A stretch of 64,000 bases of DNA from Pinirhizobacter soli (GTDB taxonomy: Bacteria; Pseudomonadota; Gammaproteobacteria; Xanthomonadales; Rhodanobacteraceae), in the NCBI RefSeq assembly GCF_015905305.1, contig NZ_JADZLQ010000003.1:372001-436000 (forward strand), read 5' to 3'. Every line of letters begins with the position of its first letter. Within the stretch, counting starts at the first letter, position 1. Under the pieces are notes generated by a model. That model was not told where the DNA came from. It worked only from the letters and a program-made list of their open reading frames with translations, and did no database searches. Below, one piece after another: positions 8,381 through 17,170 of the stretch. Made by a program: the position numbers and the translations under genes.

Positions 8381-11300
8381 CTAGCTCTGCGTGACCGCCT
8401 GCAGGCGACGGCGTGCCCGGCGTGCGTCCCGGCGTTCGCGCCGCGCCGCCTTCAGTAGCTTGCGATCGTGGTTGAACAGGTAGATCGCGGGGGTCGACAG
8501 CAAGGTAAGCAGCTGCGACACCAGCAGGCCGCCGACAATGGCGATACCCAGCGGCTGGCGCATCTCCGAACCCACGCCTATGCCTACGGCCAGCGGCAGC
8601 GCCGCGCCCATCGCCACCAGGGTGGTCATGGTGATGGGCCTGAAGCGCACCAGCGCGGCCTCGCGGATGGCATCGACCGGTGACAGCCCTCGTTCGCGTT
8701 GCGCGGTGAGCGCGAAGTCCACCATCAGGATGGCGTTCTTCTTCACGATGCCGATCAACAGCAGCACCGCGATGATCGCCATCAGGGTGAGCTGGGTTTG
8801 CGTGACCAGCATGGCCAGGAACGCACCGGCACCGGCGGCGGGCAGGGTGGAAATGATGGTGAGCGGGTGGCCAAGGCTTTCGTAGAGGATGCCCAGCACG
8901 ATGTACATGGCAAGGATCGACGCCAGCATCAGCGTGCCTGAATTGGACTGAAGATCCTTCAGGCGCTTGTTCTCGCCGTTGAACTCCATGTGTATGCCTG
9001 GCGGCAGGCCGGCCGCGCGCACGATGGACTCGGACAGTGACTTGCCGGTTTGCTGGCTGGTGCCCGTTTCCAGGTTGTAGGTGATCTCCGCAGCTTCGAG
9101 CTGATCCTGGTGGGACACCGCGGCGGGCGTGGTGGTGGCCTCGATCTTCGCCACGGTGGACAGCGGCAACAGCTTGCCGTCCAGCGTGTGCACATAGGTA
9201 TTGAGCAGCGCCGACGGGCTAAGTGTCTGCGCGGCGGCGGCCGTCAACACCACCCAGTACTGGTTGATGTCGGAATAGATAATCGACACCTGGCGCTGGC
9301 CGAAGGCGTTGTACAGCGAGGTATCGATCTCGCCCATGGTGATCTTCAGGCGCCCGGCCGTTTCGCGGTCAACCTTCACCAGCTGCTGCTTGCCGGTCTG
9401 GTCCTGGTCGCTGCCGACGTCCTTGAATGGCTTGGTCGTGCGCATCTTCTGCACCACGCGCAGCACCCAGGGCTGCAGCGGGGTGCCGTCGTTGGATATC
9501 AGCTGGAACGAATACTGGCCACCGTTGCCGCTGCCACCACCGCCTCCAAGCAGCTGCATGCGGCGCATCTGTACCTGCACGCCGGGAATTTTCTCGTATT
9601 GCTTGCCCACGCGATCCATCACCACCTGGATCTTGTCCTTGCGCTCACCCGGGCCACTGCCCGGCGGCTTCAGGTCGACGAAAACCGAACCCTGGTTGCC
9701 CACCGCACCGTTCTGGTTATTGCTGCCCAGCACGGTGGTGACGTCGAGCACGGCAGGGTCGTCCTGCATGATCTGGGCGAGCGCTTTCATCCGCTCGGCC
9801 AGCACCAGCGGCGACACGTTGGCATCGATGGTGATGCTTCCCTGAAGCATCCCGGTATCTTCCTCGGGCATGAAACCGCCACCGGCAGTCTGCACCACCG
9901 CAAAACCCAGGCCGACCGTAGCCAGCAACAGCAGGAAGGGCTGCCAGCGCATGATACGGCGGTGGCGCATGGCCCAATCCAGCCCGCGGGCATAGATGCG
10001 CTGGAAGCCGGCGTCGAAACGCTCCAGGGCAAGCTCGACCCGGCCAGGCTTGCGATCGCGATCGAGCTTGAGGTAACGGGCGCACAGCGCCGGTGTAAGG
10101 GTGAGCGAGATAACGGCGGAAATAAGAATGGCCGCCGCCAATGTCACTGAAAACTCGCGCAGCAGCACCACCAACAGGTTGTTGCCGAACAGCAGCGGCG
10201 CGAACACCGCCACCAGCGACAGGGTGATGGATATCACCGTGAAGCCGATCTCGCGCGTGCCTTCCATCGAGGCCGTCATCGCGTCGGAGCCGTTTTCCAT
10301 GTGGCGAACGATGTTCTCGATCACCACGATGGCATCGTCGACCACGAAGCCGATGCACAGCACCAGCGCCATCAGCGACAACGTGTTCAGCGTATAGCCC
10401 AGTGCCCACATCGTGACGAAGGCGCCGGACAGGCTCAGCGGCACGCTAAGCGAAGCGATCAAGGTGGGACCCAGCCGGCGCAGGAACACCAGCATCACCA
10501 GGATCACCATGACGATGGAGATCAGCAGGGCGATCTTCACCTCATGCAGGGCGCTTTGCGTAGTCTGGGTGAGATCGAAGATCGGGGTGACCTGCACATC
10601 CGCCGGTAGCCACTGCTTGAACTTCGGGATCTCGTCGCGGATGGACTGGGCCGTTTCGATCGAGTTCGCGTTGGCGCGCTTGCTGATCTGCATGGTCACG
10701 GCGCGGCGGCCCTGGAACCACGCGGCCTGGTACTCGTCCTGCTGGCCACCGGTGATCTTTGCCACGTCCGCCAGCCGGATCGGGGTCTGGTTCTTGGTGG
10801 CGATGATCAGCTTGGAAAAGTCTTCCGCTGTCTGCAGGCCATCATTGGCCAATACCGTCATCTGCGAACGACCGTCGGTAAGCGTTCCCTGGGGTGAGCT
10901 GACGTTCGCGGCGCGCAGCGCCTGGGAAACATCGTTGGCCGACAGCCCCTGGGAGGCGAGGGCGGCCGTATCCAGCTCCACCCGCACCGCGTGCGCGGTA
11001 CCGCCGAAGATCTGCACGCGGGCAACGCCGGGCAGCTGGGCGATCGCGGGCGACAGCAGGGTGTCGGTGATGTCGTAGAGCTTGTCGGGCGGCAGCGAGG
11101 TGGATGTCAGTGACACCAGCAGCACGGGGATCTGCGAGGTATCGAACTTGAAATAGTTGGGCGGGGCCGGCATGCCGGGGGGAAGATCCACCGCCGCGGC
11201 ATTGAGCGCGGCCTGCACGTCGCGCGCGGCTTTATCGGCAGTCCGGTCCATGGTGAAACGCACCTGCACGAAGCACGAGCCCTCGGTGCACTGCGAGACC

Positions 11301-11539
11301 ATTTCCTCGATACCCGGGATCTGGCCCAGATGGCGTTCGAGCGGCGCGGCCACGGTGGTGGCCATCACCTGCGCGCTGGCTCCCGGCATCTGGGCAAACG
11401 CCACCACGCCGGGAAACTCCAGCGAGGGCAGGGCGGCCACGCCCAGCAGGATGTACGCGACGATGCCGCACAGGACTAATCCCAAGGCAAGTAGCGACGT
11501 GCCCACGGGCCGACGGATGAATGGCGCGAATATGTTCAC
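8381..11539 (-). CDS. RND (HAE1) multidrug efflux permease, MdtC/MuxC-like
   Basis: The product is 1052 aa, full length for an AcrB/MdtC-type inner-membrane exporter. Visible features are the N-terminal FIRRPVGTSLLALGLVLCGI, helix 4 with the proton-relay aspartates in GFVVDDAIVVIENIV, two large periplasmic loops and the second-half helix IGIVKKNAILMVDFAL with its lysine pair. No membrane-fusion or outer-membrane gene is adjacent, so partners must come from elsewhere. The tail is rich in arginine. Sequence style resembles MdtB/MdtC rather than AcrB, a call of moderate strength. Confidence 0.92.
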   Translation of the reverse strand: MNIFAPFIRRPVGTSLLALGLVLCGIVAYILLGVAALPSLEFPGVVAFAQMPGASAQVMATTVAAPLERHLGQIPGIEEMVSQCTEGSCFVQVRFTMDRTADKAARDVQAALNAAAVDLPPGMPAPPNYFKFDTSQIPVLLVSLTSTSLPPDKLYDITDTLLSPAIAQLPGVARVQIFGGTAHAVRVELDTAALASQGLSANDVSQALRAANVSSPQGTLTDGRSQMTVLANDGLQTAEDFSKLIIATKNQTPIRLADVAKITGGQQDEYQAAWFQGRRAVTMQISKRANANSIETAQSIRDEIPKFKQWLPADVQVTPIFDLTQTTQSALHEVKIALLISIVMVILVMLVFLRRLGPTLIASLSVPLSLSGAFVTMWALGYTLNTLSLMALVLCIGFVVDDAIVVIENIVRHMENGSDAMTASMEGTREIGFTVISITLSLVAVFAPLLFGNNLLVVLLREFSVTLAAAILISAVISLTLTPALCARYLKLDRDRKPGRVELALERFDAGFQRIYARGLDWAMRHRRIMRWQPFLLLLATVGLGFAVVQTAGGGFMPEEDTGMLQGSITIDANVSPLVLAERMKALAQIMQDDPAVLDVTTVLGSNNQNGAVGNQGSVFVDLKPPGSGPGERKDKIQVVMDRVGKQYEKIPGVQVQMRRMQLLGGGGGSGNGGQYSFQLISNDGTPLQPWVLRVVQKMRTTKPFKDVGSDQDQTGKQQLVKVDRETAGRLKITMGEIDTSLYNAFGQRQVSIIYSDINQYWVVLTAAAAQTLSPSALLNTYVHTLDGKLLPLSTVAKIEATTTPAAVSHQDQLEAAEITYNLETGTSQQTGKSLSESIVRAAGLPPGIHMEFNGENKRLKDLQSNSGTLMLASILAMYIVLGILYESLGHPLTIISTLPAAGAGAFLAMLVTQTQLTLMAIIAVLLLIGIVKKNAILMVDFALTAQRERGLSPVDAIREAALVRFRPITMTTLVAMGAALPLAVGIGVGSEMRQPLGIAIVGGLLVSQLLTLLSTPAIYLFNHDRKLLKAARRERRDARRARRRLQAVTQS

Positions 11540-11704
11540 AAACCTCCCGGGCGGTCGCCTCTCCTGGCGAACCGCGTTGCACGCGTCGTTTCCTTGACCG
11601 TTTCCGCGCGCCTTAGTTTAACGGGCAGGCGGGGTATCGTGCCGCCACGTTAGGCGCGGACGATGACGAACGCGTGTGCAGGAAGTATGTCCGTGCCGAA
11701 AGGC

Positions 11705-11757
11705 AGGGGCGGCGGCATGTGTCGGCCTCCACCGCCCCTTCATCGTTTCAAACGATG
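11705..11757. terminator. possible btuB terminator region (two inverted repeats)
   Basis: Two inverted repeats lie just beyond the btuB stop. AGGGGCGG (11705-11712) pairs with CCGCCCCT (11732-11739), and CATCGTTT pairs with AAACGATG (11741-11757) around a single base. There is no clear T-run, so rho-independent termination is only a possibility. Confidence 0.35.
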
Positions 11758-11765
11758 CAAATCGT

Positions 11766-13616
11766 TCAGCGAGCCGGCGAATAGCGCAATGTCAGGTAGT
11801 ACGTGCGGCCGAGCTGGTTGAAGTAACGGGAGGTTTCGTAGGTCCGGTCGGCCAGGTTGGCGACCCGCGCCTGGATGCTCCAGGCAGGGCGGAACGTCCA
11901 GCTGGCGCGGACATCGGCCGTGGTGTAACCGCCCAGGCGCGCGGAATTGGCAGCGTCGTCGTAGCTGTAGCCGGCGCTGTAAACCGAGCCGCCCACGCTG
12001 AAGTCGCCAAGGTCGCGGTCAAGGTCTACGCGGCCCATGCGACGCGGACGCCGTGCCAGCAGGTTGCCGTCGGTGCCGTCATCGGCCTGGCTGATCGGCT
12101 GTTGCACCGTGGCCGAGGCACGCAGGTGCCAGCCATCCACATCCGCGCCCAACTGGCCTTCGACGCCGCGCAGGCGGGCGCGTGCCACGTTGATCGGTAC
12201 GAAGAACTCGTCGTAGCCGATGAGGTTGGTGAGCTTGGTCTGGTAGGCATTCACCGCCCAGTTCCACGCGCCAGGCCGCGCCGACAGGCCGATCTCGTAG
12301 CTGCGGCCGGATTCAGGCTTCAGGTTCGGGTTGCCGCTGCCGAACGGATAGTAGAGATCGTTGAAGGTGGGTGCGTGGAACGACGACGCCCACGAAGCCG
12401 ACAGCACCATCTGGTTGTCGAAGTGGTAGCCGTAGGCGATGCCGCCGGTGTTGTGGTTGCCGAACTGCTCGTTGTGGTCGTGGCGGCCGGAAAGCTGAAT
12501 CTCATTGGCGTCGAAACGGCCCTGGTACAGGGCGAACACGCCGGTGTTGTTGCGGCTGTCGGCAAGGTAGCCGGTGTCGCTGTCCAAACGTTCCTGGCTG
12601 TAGTCCACGCCGGCGGACAACGACTGGCCCGGGGCCAGCGTGAAATCGTTCTGCCAGCTGGCCTGGTTCCGCTTCGAATAGCCGAAGCCGATGCGCGGAC
12701 CGAAGGCGTAGTTGTCGGCACGATCCTGGTTCTGGCCCACGGCCACGTTCATGTTCCAGATGTCGGTTACCGGGAAGGCGAGGCTGCCGCCCACCACCTG
12801 CTGCGAGCGGCGGGTGAAGTTGCCGAAGTCGCCGTCGTATTCGATGTCGCCCTTGCTGCGCAGGAAGCTGCCGGTCAGCACTACGTTGTTGTCCCAGCGG
12901 TAACCGCCGGAAAGTGCTGCGTTATAGGTGCGGTAGCCATCTTTGTCGGGCTGGTCGGCGAAGCAGCCGGCGAAGGCTTCGGCGGCGCCGACCTTGCAGG
13001 CGTTGATGCCGCGCGTGTACTGGCCGCCGAGGCTGGCGTTGTACCAGCCATGGTCGGTGCCGCCGGAAATGCCCGCCTGGCCGTCGACCAGGCTGTGGCT
13101 GCCCGCGGTGAGCGCCAGCGAGGGTGTCGGCGCTTCACCGGCTTCGCCATGGCGGGTGAAGATCTGCAGCACGCCGCCGATGGCGTCGGCACCATAAAGG
13201 CTCGAACGCGGGCCGCGGACGAACTCGATATGGTCAATCTGTTCCACCGGAATCTGCTCGAAGGCCGGTAGCCCCGCAGCGACGGTGCCTACGCGGACGC
13301 CGTCGATCAACACCAGGGTGTGCGAGGAGTTGGTGCCGCGCACGAACATCGAGGTCTGTTGGCCCAGGCCGCCGGCATTGGCGAAATTCACGCCAGGCAG
13401 GCCGGTAAGCAGGTCCTGCACCGATTGCGGCTGCAGGCGGTCGATGTCCTGGCGGGTGATTACCGTCACCGGTGCCAGCGTGTCGTCGATCGGGGTGGCG
13501 GTGCGGGTGGCGGTCACCACCACCGTTTGCATGGTTTGCGGTTGCGTTTCGTCCGCGGCGTGGGCGGCGGTGGCGGTGGCGGCGAGCAATGCCGCGGCGA
13601 GCAGGGTCTTCTTCAT
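11766..13616 (-). CDS. btuB: TonB-dependent vitamin B12 receptor BtuB
   Basis: The product is 616 aa with a signal peptide ending ATAAHA, a TonB-box-like stretch (MQTVVVTATR), a plug domain (LAPVTVITRQDIDRLQPQSV; RGPRSSLYGADAIGGVLQIF) and a 22-strand barrel. The best evidence for the substrate is the cobalamin riboswitch directly upstream. It would import cobalamin across the outer membrane with TonB energy. The next gene downstream is convergent to nothing relevant; BtuCDF are not in the window. Confidence 0.92.
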   Translation of the reverse strand: MKKTLLAAALLAATATAAHAADETQPQTMQTVVVTATRTATPIDDTLAPVTVITRQDIDRLQPQSVQDLLTGLPGVNFANAGGLGQQTSMFVRGTNSSHTLVLIDGVRVGTVAAGLPAFEQIPVEQIDHIEFVRGPRSSLYGADAIGGVLQIFTRHGEAGEAPTPSLALTAGSHSLVDGQAGISGGTDHGWYNASLGGQYTRGINACKVGAAEAFAGCFADQPDKDGYRTYNAALSGGYRWDNNVVLTGSFLRSKGDIEYDGDFGNFTRRSQQVVGGSLAFPVTDIWNMNVAVGQNQDRADNYAFGPRIGFGYSKRNQASWQNDFTLAPGQSLSAGVDYSQERLDSDTGYLADSRNNTGVFALYQGRFDANEIQLSGRHDHNEQFGNHNTGGIAYGYHFDNQMVLSASWASSFHAPTFNDLYYPFGSGNPNLKPESGRSYEIGLSARPGAWNWAVNAYQTKLTNLIGYDEFFVPINVARARLRGVEGQLGADVDGWHLRASATVQQPISQADDGTDGNLLARRPRRMGRVDLDRDLGDFSVGGSVYSAGYSYDDAANSARLGGYTTADVRASWTFRPAWSIQARVANLADRTYETSRYFNQLGRTYYLTLRYSPAR

Positions 13617-13751
13617 GAGGTTGTGCGGGTCCCGGGGTTCGAACGGACCGGCGGCACGAAGGAAGGAATAGAACGAGGTCGCGCACGGGCGCGGGCCAGG
13701 TCCGGCTTCGCCCTCCGCGAGCCACCAGCAGCTTCAATCCGCTTGCGCGGA

Positions 13752-13945
13752 TATCCGGGCCGGTCTCCGGGCTGGCGAACGTCGGGACCATCGATCCCGA
13801 GGGGAACGGCACCTTCCCGCACTTATCATGCAGTGGCGTCTTGCCGTTCCTTGCGTCGCTTACCGTTGCGGGGGCAGCGCCGGATTCTCACCGGCTTCCC
13901 GTTTCATCCCTTGGGTGAACACCCTCAGGACACCTGGACGGGGCG
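13752..13945 (-). promoter_or_regulatory. cobalamin riboswitch (btuB leader)
   Basis: On the minus strand the leader has the conserved GCCGGTGAGAATCCGGC paired element (about 13879-13895), the following CTGCCCCCGCAACGGTAAG core and the B12 box AGCCCGGAGACCGGCC (13758-13773). Order and spacing match the adenosyl/methylcobalamin riboswitch class. It should shut off btuB translation or transcription when cobalamin is plentiful. About 135 bases separate the B12 box from the btuB start. Confidence 0.95.
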
Positions 13946-13973
13946 CATGGTAGCAGGTTCCCCTGTGCGCCGA

Positions 13974-15122
13974 TTACTCGCAGCGCTGGCAGGCGCCGGC
14001 GATCCAGGTCTCATAGACGGAATAGTCTTCGTTCAGGGCAACGAGGTCGGCGCGGTAGCCAGCGGTGACCTTGCCGAAGATCTTTTCCAGGCCCAGGAAC
14101 GCGGCGGGGTAGGTGGAAGCCATGCGCGCGGCCTCGGCCAGCGGCACGCCCACCATTTCCACGGTGTTGCGCACCGCCGTGGCCATATCCAGGGCTGAAC
14201 CGGCCAGCACACCGCTTGCCGTCTGGCACACGCCATCGCGGGCGGTGATCTTTTCACCGTTCAGGACGAACGACGGATCGGACGCGCCCACCGGTGGCAT
14301 GGCGTCGGTCACCAGGAACATCTTCTGCCGCGGCTTGGCGGCAATCGCCACGCGCAGGGTGGCCGGGTGCACATGATGGCCGTCCACGATCAGGCCGCAC
14401 CAGCTGTGCGGGTCTTCCAGCGCCGCGCCCACCACGCCGGGTTCGCGGCTGGTGAACGGGGTCATGGCGTTGAAGAGGTGGGTGAAGCCACGCACGCCAT
14501 TGCGCAGGGCATCGCGCATGGTTTCGTAGTCGGACGCCGTGTGGCCGGCGGCCACGGTGACACCAGCCTCGGTGAGCTGGCGCAAGGTGTCGATGCTGGC
14601 GCGTTCAGGTGCCAGGGTAAGCAGGGTGACGCCGTTGTGCTTGCCGGCCAGCATCGCGATGTCGTCCATGTCGACCGTGCGGAATTTCGCCGGGTTGTGC
14701 ACGCCCTTGCGCTCGGGCGCCAGGAACGGACCTTCCAGATGGATGCCGAGCACACCCGGCACGCCCTCTTCGATTGCCGCGTTCACCGCCTCGATGGCCC
14801 GGCGCATCACGTCCACGTCGTCGCTTATCAATGTAGGAAGGAAGCCCGTGGTGCCGAAGCGACGATGCGCGGCACCGATGGTGCGGATGGTTTCCACCGT
14901 GGGCGCATCGTTGAACAGCACGCCGCCGCCGCCGTTCACCTGGCAATCGATGAAGCCCGGCAACAGCACGCGGCCTTCCAGATCGTGGCGCTCGGCGGCG
15001 CGCACGCGCGGGTCGGACGGCAGGGCCAGCCCGGCGATGACATCGCCTTCCAGCAGCACGGCGAAACCGCCCTGCAGGCCGTGATCGGTAAGGACGCGTC
15101 CGTTGACGAGTGCGGTGGTCAT
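13974..15122 (-). CDS. nagA: N-acetylglucosamine-6-phosphate deacetylase
   Basis: The product is 382 aa, standard for NagA. Visible motifs are PGFIDCQVNGGGG, HLEGPFLAPERKGVH, the zinc-site region VAAGHTASDYE, THLFNAMTPF, VDGHHVHP and VTDAMPPVG. It converts GlcNAc-6-phosphate to glucosamine-6-phosphate and acetate in the cytosol. It is the last gene of a minus-strand operon, 35 bp after nagB-II, so both GlcNAc steps are made together. Confidence 0.95.
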   Translation of the reverse strand: MTTALVNGRVLTDHGLQGGFAVLLEGDVIAGLALPSDPRVRAAERHDLEGRVLLPGFIDCQVNGGGGVLFNDAPTVETIRTIGAAHRRFGTTGFLPTLISDDVDVMRRAIEAVNAAIEEGVPGVLGIHLEGPFLAPERKGVHNPAKFRTVDMDDIAMLAGKHNGVTLLTLAPERASIDTLRQLTEAGVTVAAGHTASDYETMRDALRNGVRGFTHLFNAMTPFTSREPGVVGAALEDPHSWCGLIVDGHHVHPATLRVAIAAKPRQKMFLVTDAMPPVGASDPSFVLNGEKITARDGVCQTASGVLAGSALDMATAVRNTVEMVGVPLAEAARMASTYPAAFLGLEKIFGKVTAGYRADLVALNEDYSVYETWIAGACQRCE

Positions 15123-15157
15123 GAGGATCTCTCTCTTCGATTCGATGGGCCGGACCG

Positions 15158-16189
15158 TTAGACGGTCTCGGTCACTTTGTTGAGGTGCGGCGGCACATCG
15201 GGGTTCAGCCCGCGGCGCAGCGACAGCGCATTGGCTGCGCGATAGAAGCTCTGGATGGTCAGGACCGGCGCGGTAAGCGCATTGGAACCGGCCAGGGGCA
15301 ACGCGCCTTCACCCGTTGCACCCGGTGCGGCCACCCAGACACGGGCGCCGCGGTTGCGGAATTCGCTGGCCACGGCCAGCGTGCTGGCGAGCGTTTCATC
15401 ATCCTGGGCAAAGAACAGCACCGGGAATTCCGGGCCCACCAGGGCCATCGGTCCGTGCTTGACCTCCGCCGCGCTGAACGCCTCCGCGTGCAGGGCGCAG
15501 GTTTCCTTGAATTTCAGCGCCGCTTCCAGCGCGATGGCAAAACCGTAGCCACGGCCCACCACGAAGAAGTTGCGCGCATCCACCAGGCCGTCCACCAGGC
15601 TCGACCAGTCGGCGTCCCAACCCTGGCGCAGCTGTGCGGGCAGGGCACGAAGTGCGGCATCGAGTTCTTCGTCCTCGCTCCAGCGGGCCACCAGGTGCAA
15701 GGTGGCCACCAGCGCCGCGATGTAGCTCTTGGTGGCGGCGACGCTCTTTTCCGGGCCAGCGCGCAACGGGATCACCACTTCCGCAGCAGCGGCCAGCGGG
15801 GAGTCTTCCACGTTCACCAGCGCCACCACGATGGCGCCGGCGGCACGCGCGGCCTCGGCATTGCGGACCAGGTCCGGGCTACGACCCGATTGCGAGATAG
15901 CCAGGTACAGCGCGCCTTCCAGCCGCTGCGGGGCGTTGTAGATCGACGTCACCGACGGCGAAGCGGACGCGGTAACAATGCCCAGCTGGGTTTCCAGCAC
16001 GTACTTCGCGTACATCGCGGCATGGTCGGAGCTGCCGCGGGCGCAAGTGATGGCCATGTTCGGCGAGTGCTGGCGCAGGCGGGCGGCAAGCGCGGACACC
16101 ACCGCTTCGTTCTGCGCAAGCTGGCGCTCCACCACCTCGGCGGCCTCGTGCGCTTCGCGGAACATCAGGGTGCTGCTGGGATCGGTCAT
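15158..16189 (-). CDS. nagB-II: glucosamine-6-phosphate deaminase, SIS-domain type (NagB-II)
   Basis: The product is 343 aa with two SIS sugar-isomerase domains and no glutaminase domain: CARGSSDHAAMYAKYVLE and ISQSGRSPD in the first, GRGYGFAIALEAALKFKETC in the second. This shape is the NagB-II (AgaS/GlmS-like) deaminase used by Xanthomonadales and Shewanella instead of classical NagB. It makes fructose-6-phosphate and ammonia from glucosamine-6-phosphate. The flanking nagA and GntR gene support this over a GlmS or FrlB role. Confidence 0.9.
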   Translation of the reverse strand: MTDPSSTLMFREAHEAAEVVERQLAQNEAVVSALAARLRQHSPNMAITCARGSSDHAAMYAKYVLETQLGIVTASASPSVTSIYNAPQRLEGALYLAISQSGRSPDLVRNAEAARAAGAIVVALVNVEDSPLAAAAEVVIPLRAGPEKSVAATKSYIAALVATLHLVARWSEDEELDAALRALPAQLRQGWDADWSSLVDGLVDARNFFVVGRGYGFAIALEAALKFKETCALHAEAFSAAEVKHGPMALVGPEFPVLFFAQDDETLASTLAVASEFRNRGARVWVAAPGATGEGALPLAGSNALTAPVLTIQSFYRAANALSLRRGLNPDVPPHLNKVTETV

Positions 16190-16194
16190 GGGTC

Positions 16195-16947
16195 TTATTC
16201 GCTCTGCAATTCGGCGACGAAGTCGTAGATGTCGCCGCGGTACCAGGAACAGGTGAATTCGACGACGCGGCCGTCGTCGAGGAAGCTGCGGCGCTCGATG
16301 TTCAGGCCCGCGCTGCCGGTGGGAAGCCGCAGCAGGCGCGCCTGGGCGGCACCAAAGACCACCGCGCGCAGGCGCTGCAGGGCGCGGCGCGGACGGTGGC
16401 CGAAGGTGTCGAGCGCTTCGTAAAGGGAATCGACCACCACGGACGGATCGGGCAGCAGGGCCAGCGGCACGGCGCTGCGTTCGATCGCCAGCGGTTCGTC
16501 GCCGGCATAACGAAGCCGGTGCAGGCGGACCACCTGGGCGCCCGGCGAGAGGTTCATCGCCATGGCTTCCTCGGGGGTGACCTCGCCAATACTGCGTTCG
16601 AAGAATTCCGAGCGCGGGTTCAGCCCGCGGGCGCGGAGGTCTTCAGTGAAGCTGGTCATCCGCGACAGCGGCTTGACGATGCGCTCGGCGATGAAGGTAC
16701 CGGCGCCATGGCGCTGGGTGAGCAGCCCGTCTTCCACCAGGCCGCCGATCGCCTTGCGCACGGTGACGCGCGAAAGCGCCAGGGCCTTGGCCAAGTCGCG
16801 TTCGCTGGGCAGGGCGTGGCCCGCCTCCATCACGCCCTGGTCGATGACATTGCGGATGGCGTGGCGCAGGCGCAGGTAGGCCAGCGGCTGCCGGCTTTCG
16901 GCAGCGCTGTACAGGCGGTTGTATTCGCTGACCAGGGCGCTTTCCAT
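16195..16947 (-). CDS. nagQ: GntR/HutC-family regulator, NagQ-like
   Basis: This product of about 250 aa has an N-terminal winged helix (LPSERDLAKALALSRVTVRK, QRHGAGTFIAERI) and a C-terminal UTRA ligand domain. It is five bases upstream of nagB-II, so it heads the nag operon. In Xanthomonas the GntR regulator NagQ controls GlcNAc genes; the ligand is probably an amino-sugar phosphate. I took the ATG at 16947 because the 12-residue extension from 16983 lies outside the conserved fold; the longer start remains possible. Confidence 0.82.
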   Translation of the reverse strand: MESALVSEYNRLYSAAESRQPLAYLRLRHAIRNVIDQGVMEAGHALPSERDLAKALALSRVTVRKAIGGLVEDGLLTQRHGAGTFIAERIVKPLSRMTSFTEDLRARGLNPRSEFFERSIGEVTPEEAMAMNLSPGAQVVRLHRLRYAGDEPLAIERSAVPLALLPDPSVVVDSLYEALDTFGHRPRRALQRLRAVVFGAAQARLLRLPTGSAGLNIERRSFLDDGRVVEFTCSWYRGDIYDFVAELQSE

Positions 16948-17114
16948 AGGCGGGAAGATACCAATGCCGGACCAGTGCGGCAAGCCTGAACTCAGGGACT
17001 TGGGCTGAAGGCACGATATAAACGGTCGTTTGACCCAAGAAAACGATTACAGATCGTTCCAAATGAAACTATTTCGCGATTCCTGCCTGGCAGCACCGGC
17101 CCACTGGAAACCCG

Positions 17115-17131
17115 TGGTATGGCACTGGTAT
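17115..17131. promoter_or_regulatory. TGGTAT repeats upstream of zwf (possible GntR site)
   Basis: TGGTAT occurs at 17115-17120 and again at 17126-17131, one helical turn apart, in the space between the divergent GntR regulator and zwf. TGGTAT-type half-sites are described for NagQ-like regulators, but here the two copies are direct, not inverted. The assignment to NagQ is a guess. Confidence 0.3.
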
Positions 17132-17170
17132 GATCGCTGACACCCAATTCCCCTAGCTTCGAGGTGTGCC

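Noticed and set aside
9050-10150. 366-codon plus-strand frame opposite the RND permease
   Set aside because: Shadow of a strongly supported gene; composition is typical of antisense frames.
11676-13271. 531-codon plus-strand frame opposite btuB
   Set aside because: Ala/Val-rich with no ribosome-binding site and no family resemblance; btuB with its riboswitch is the real gene.
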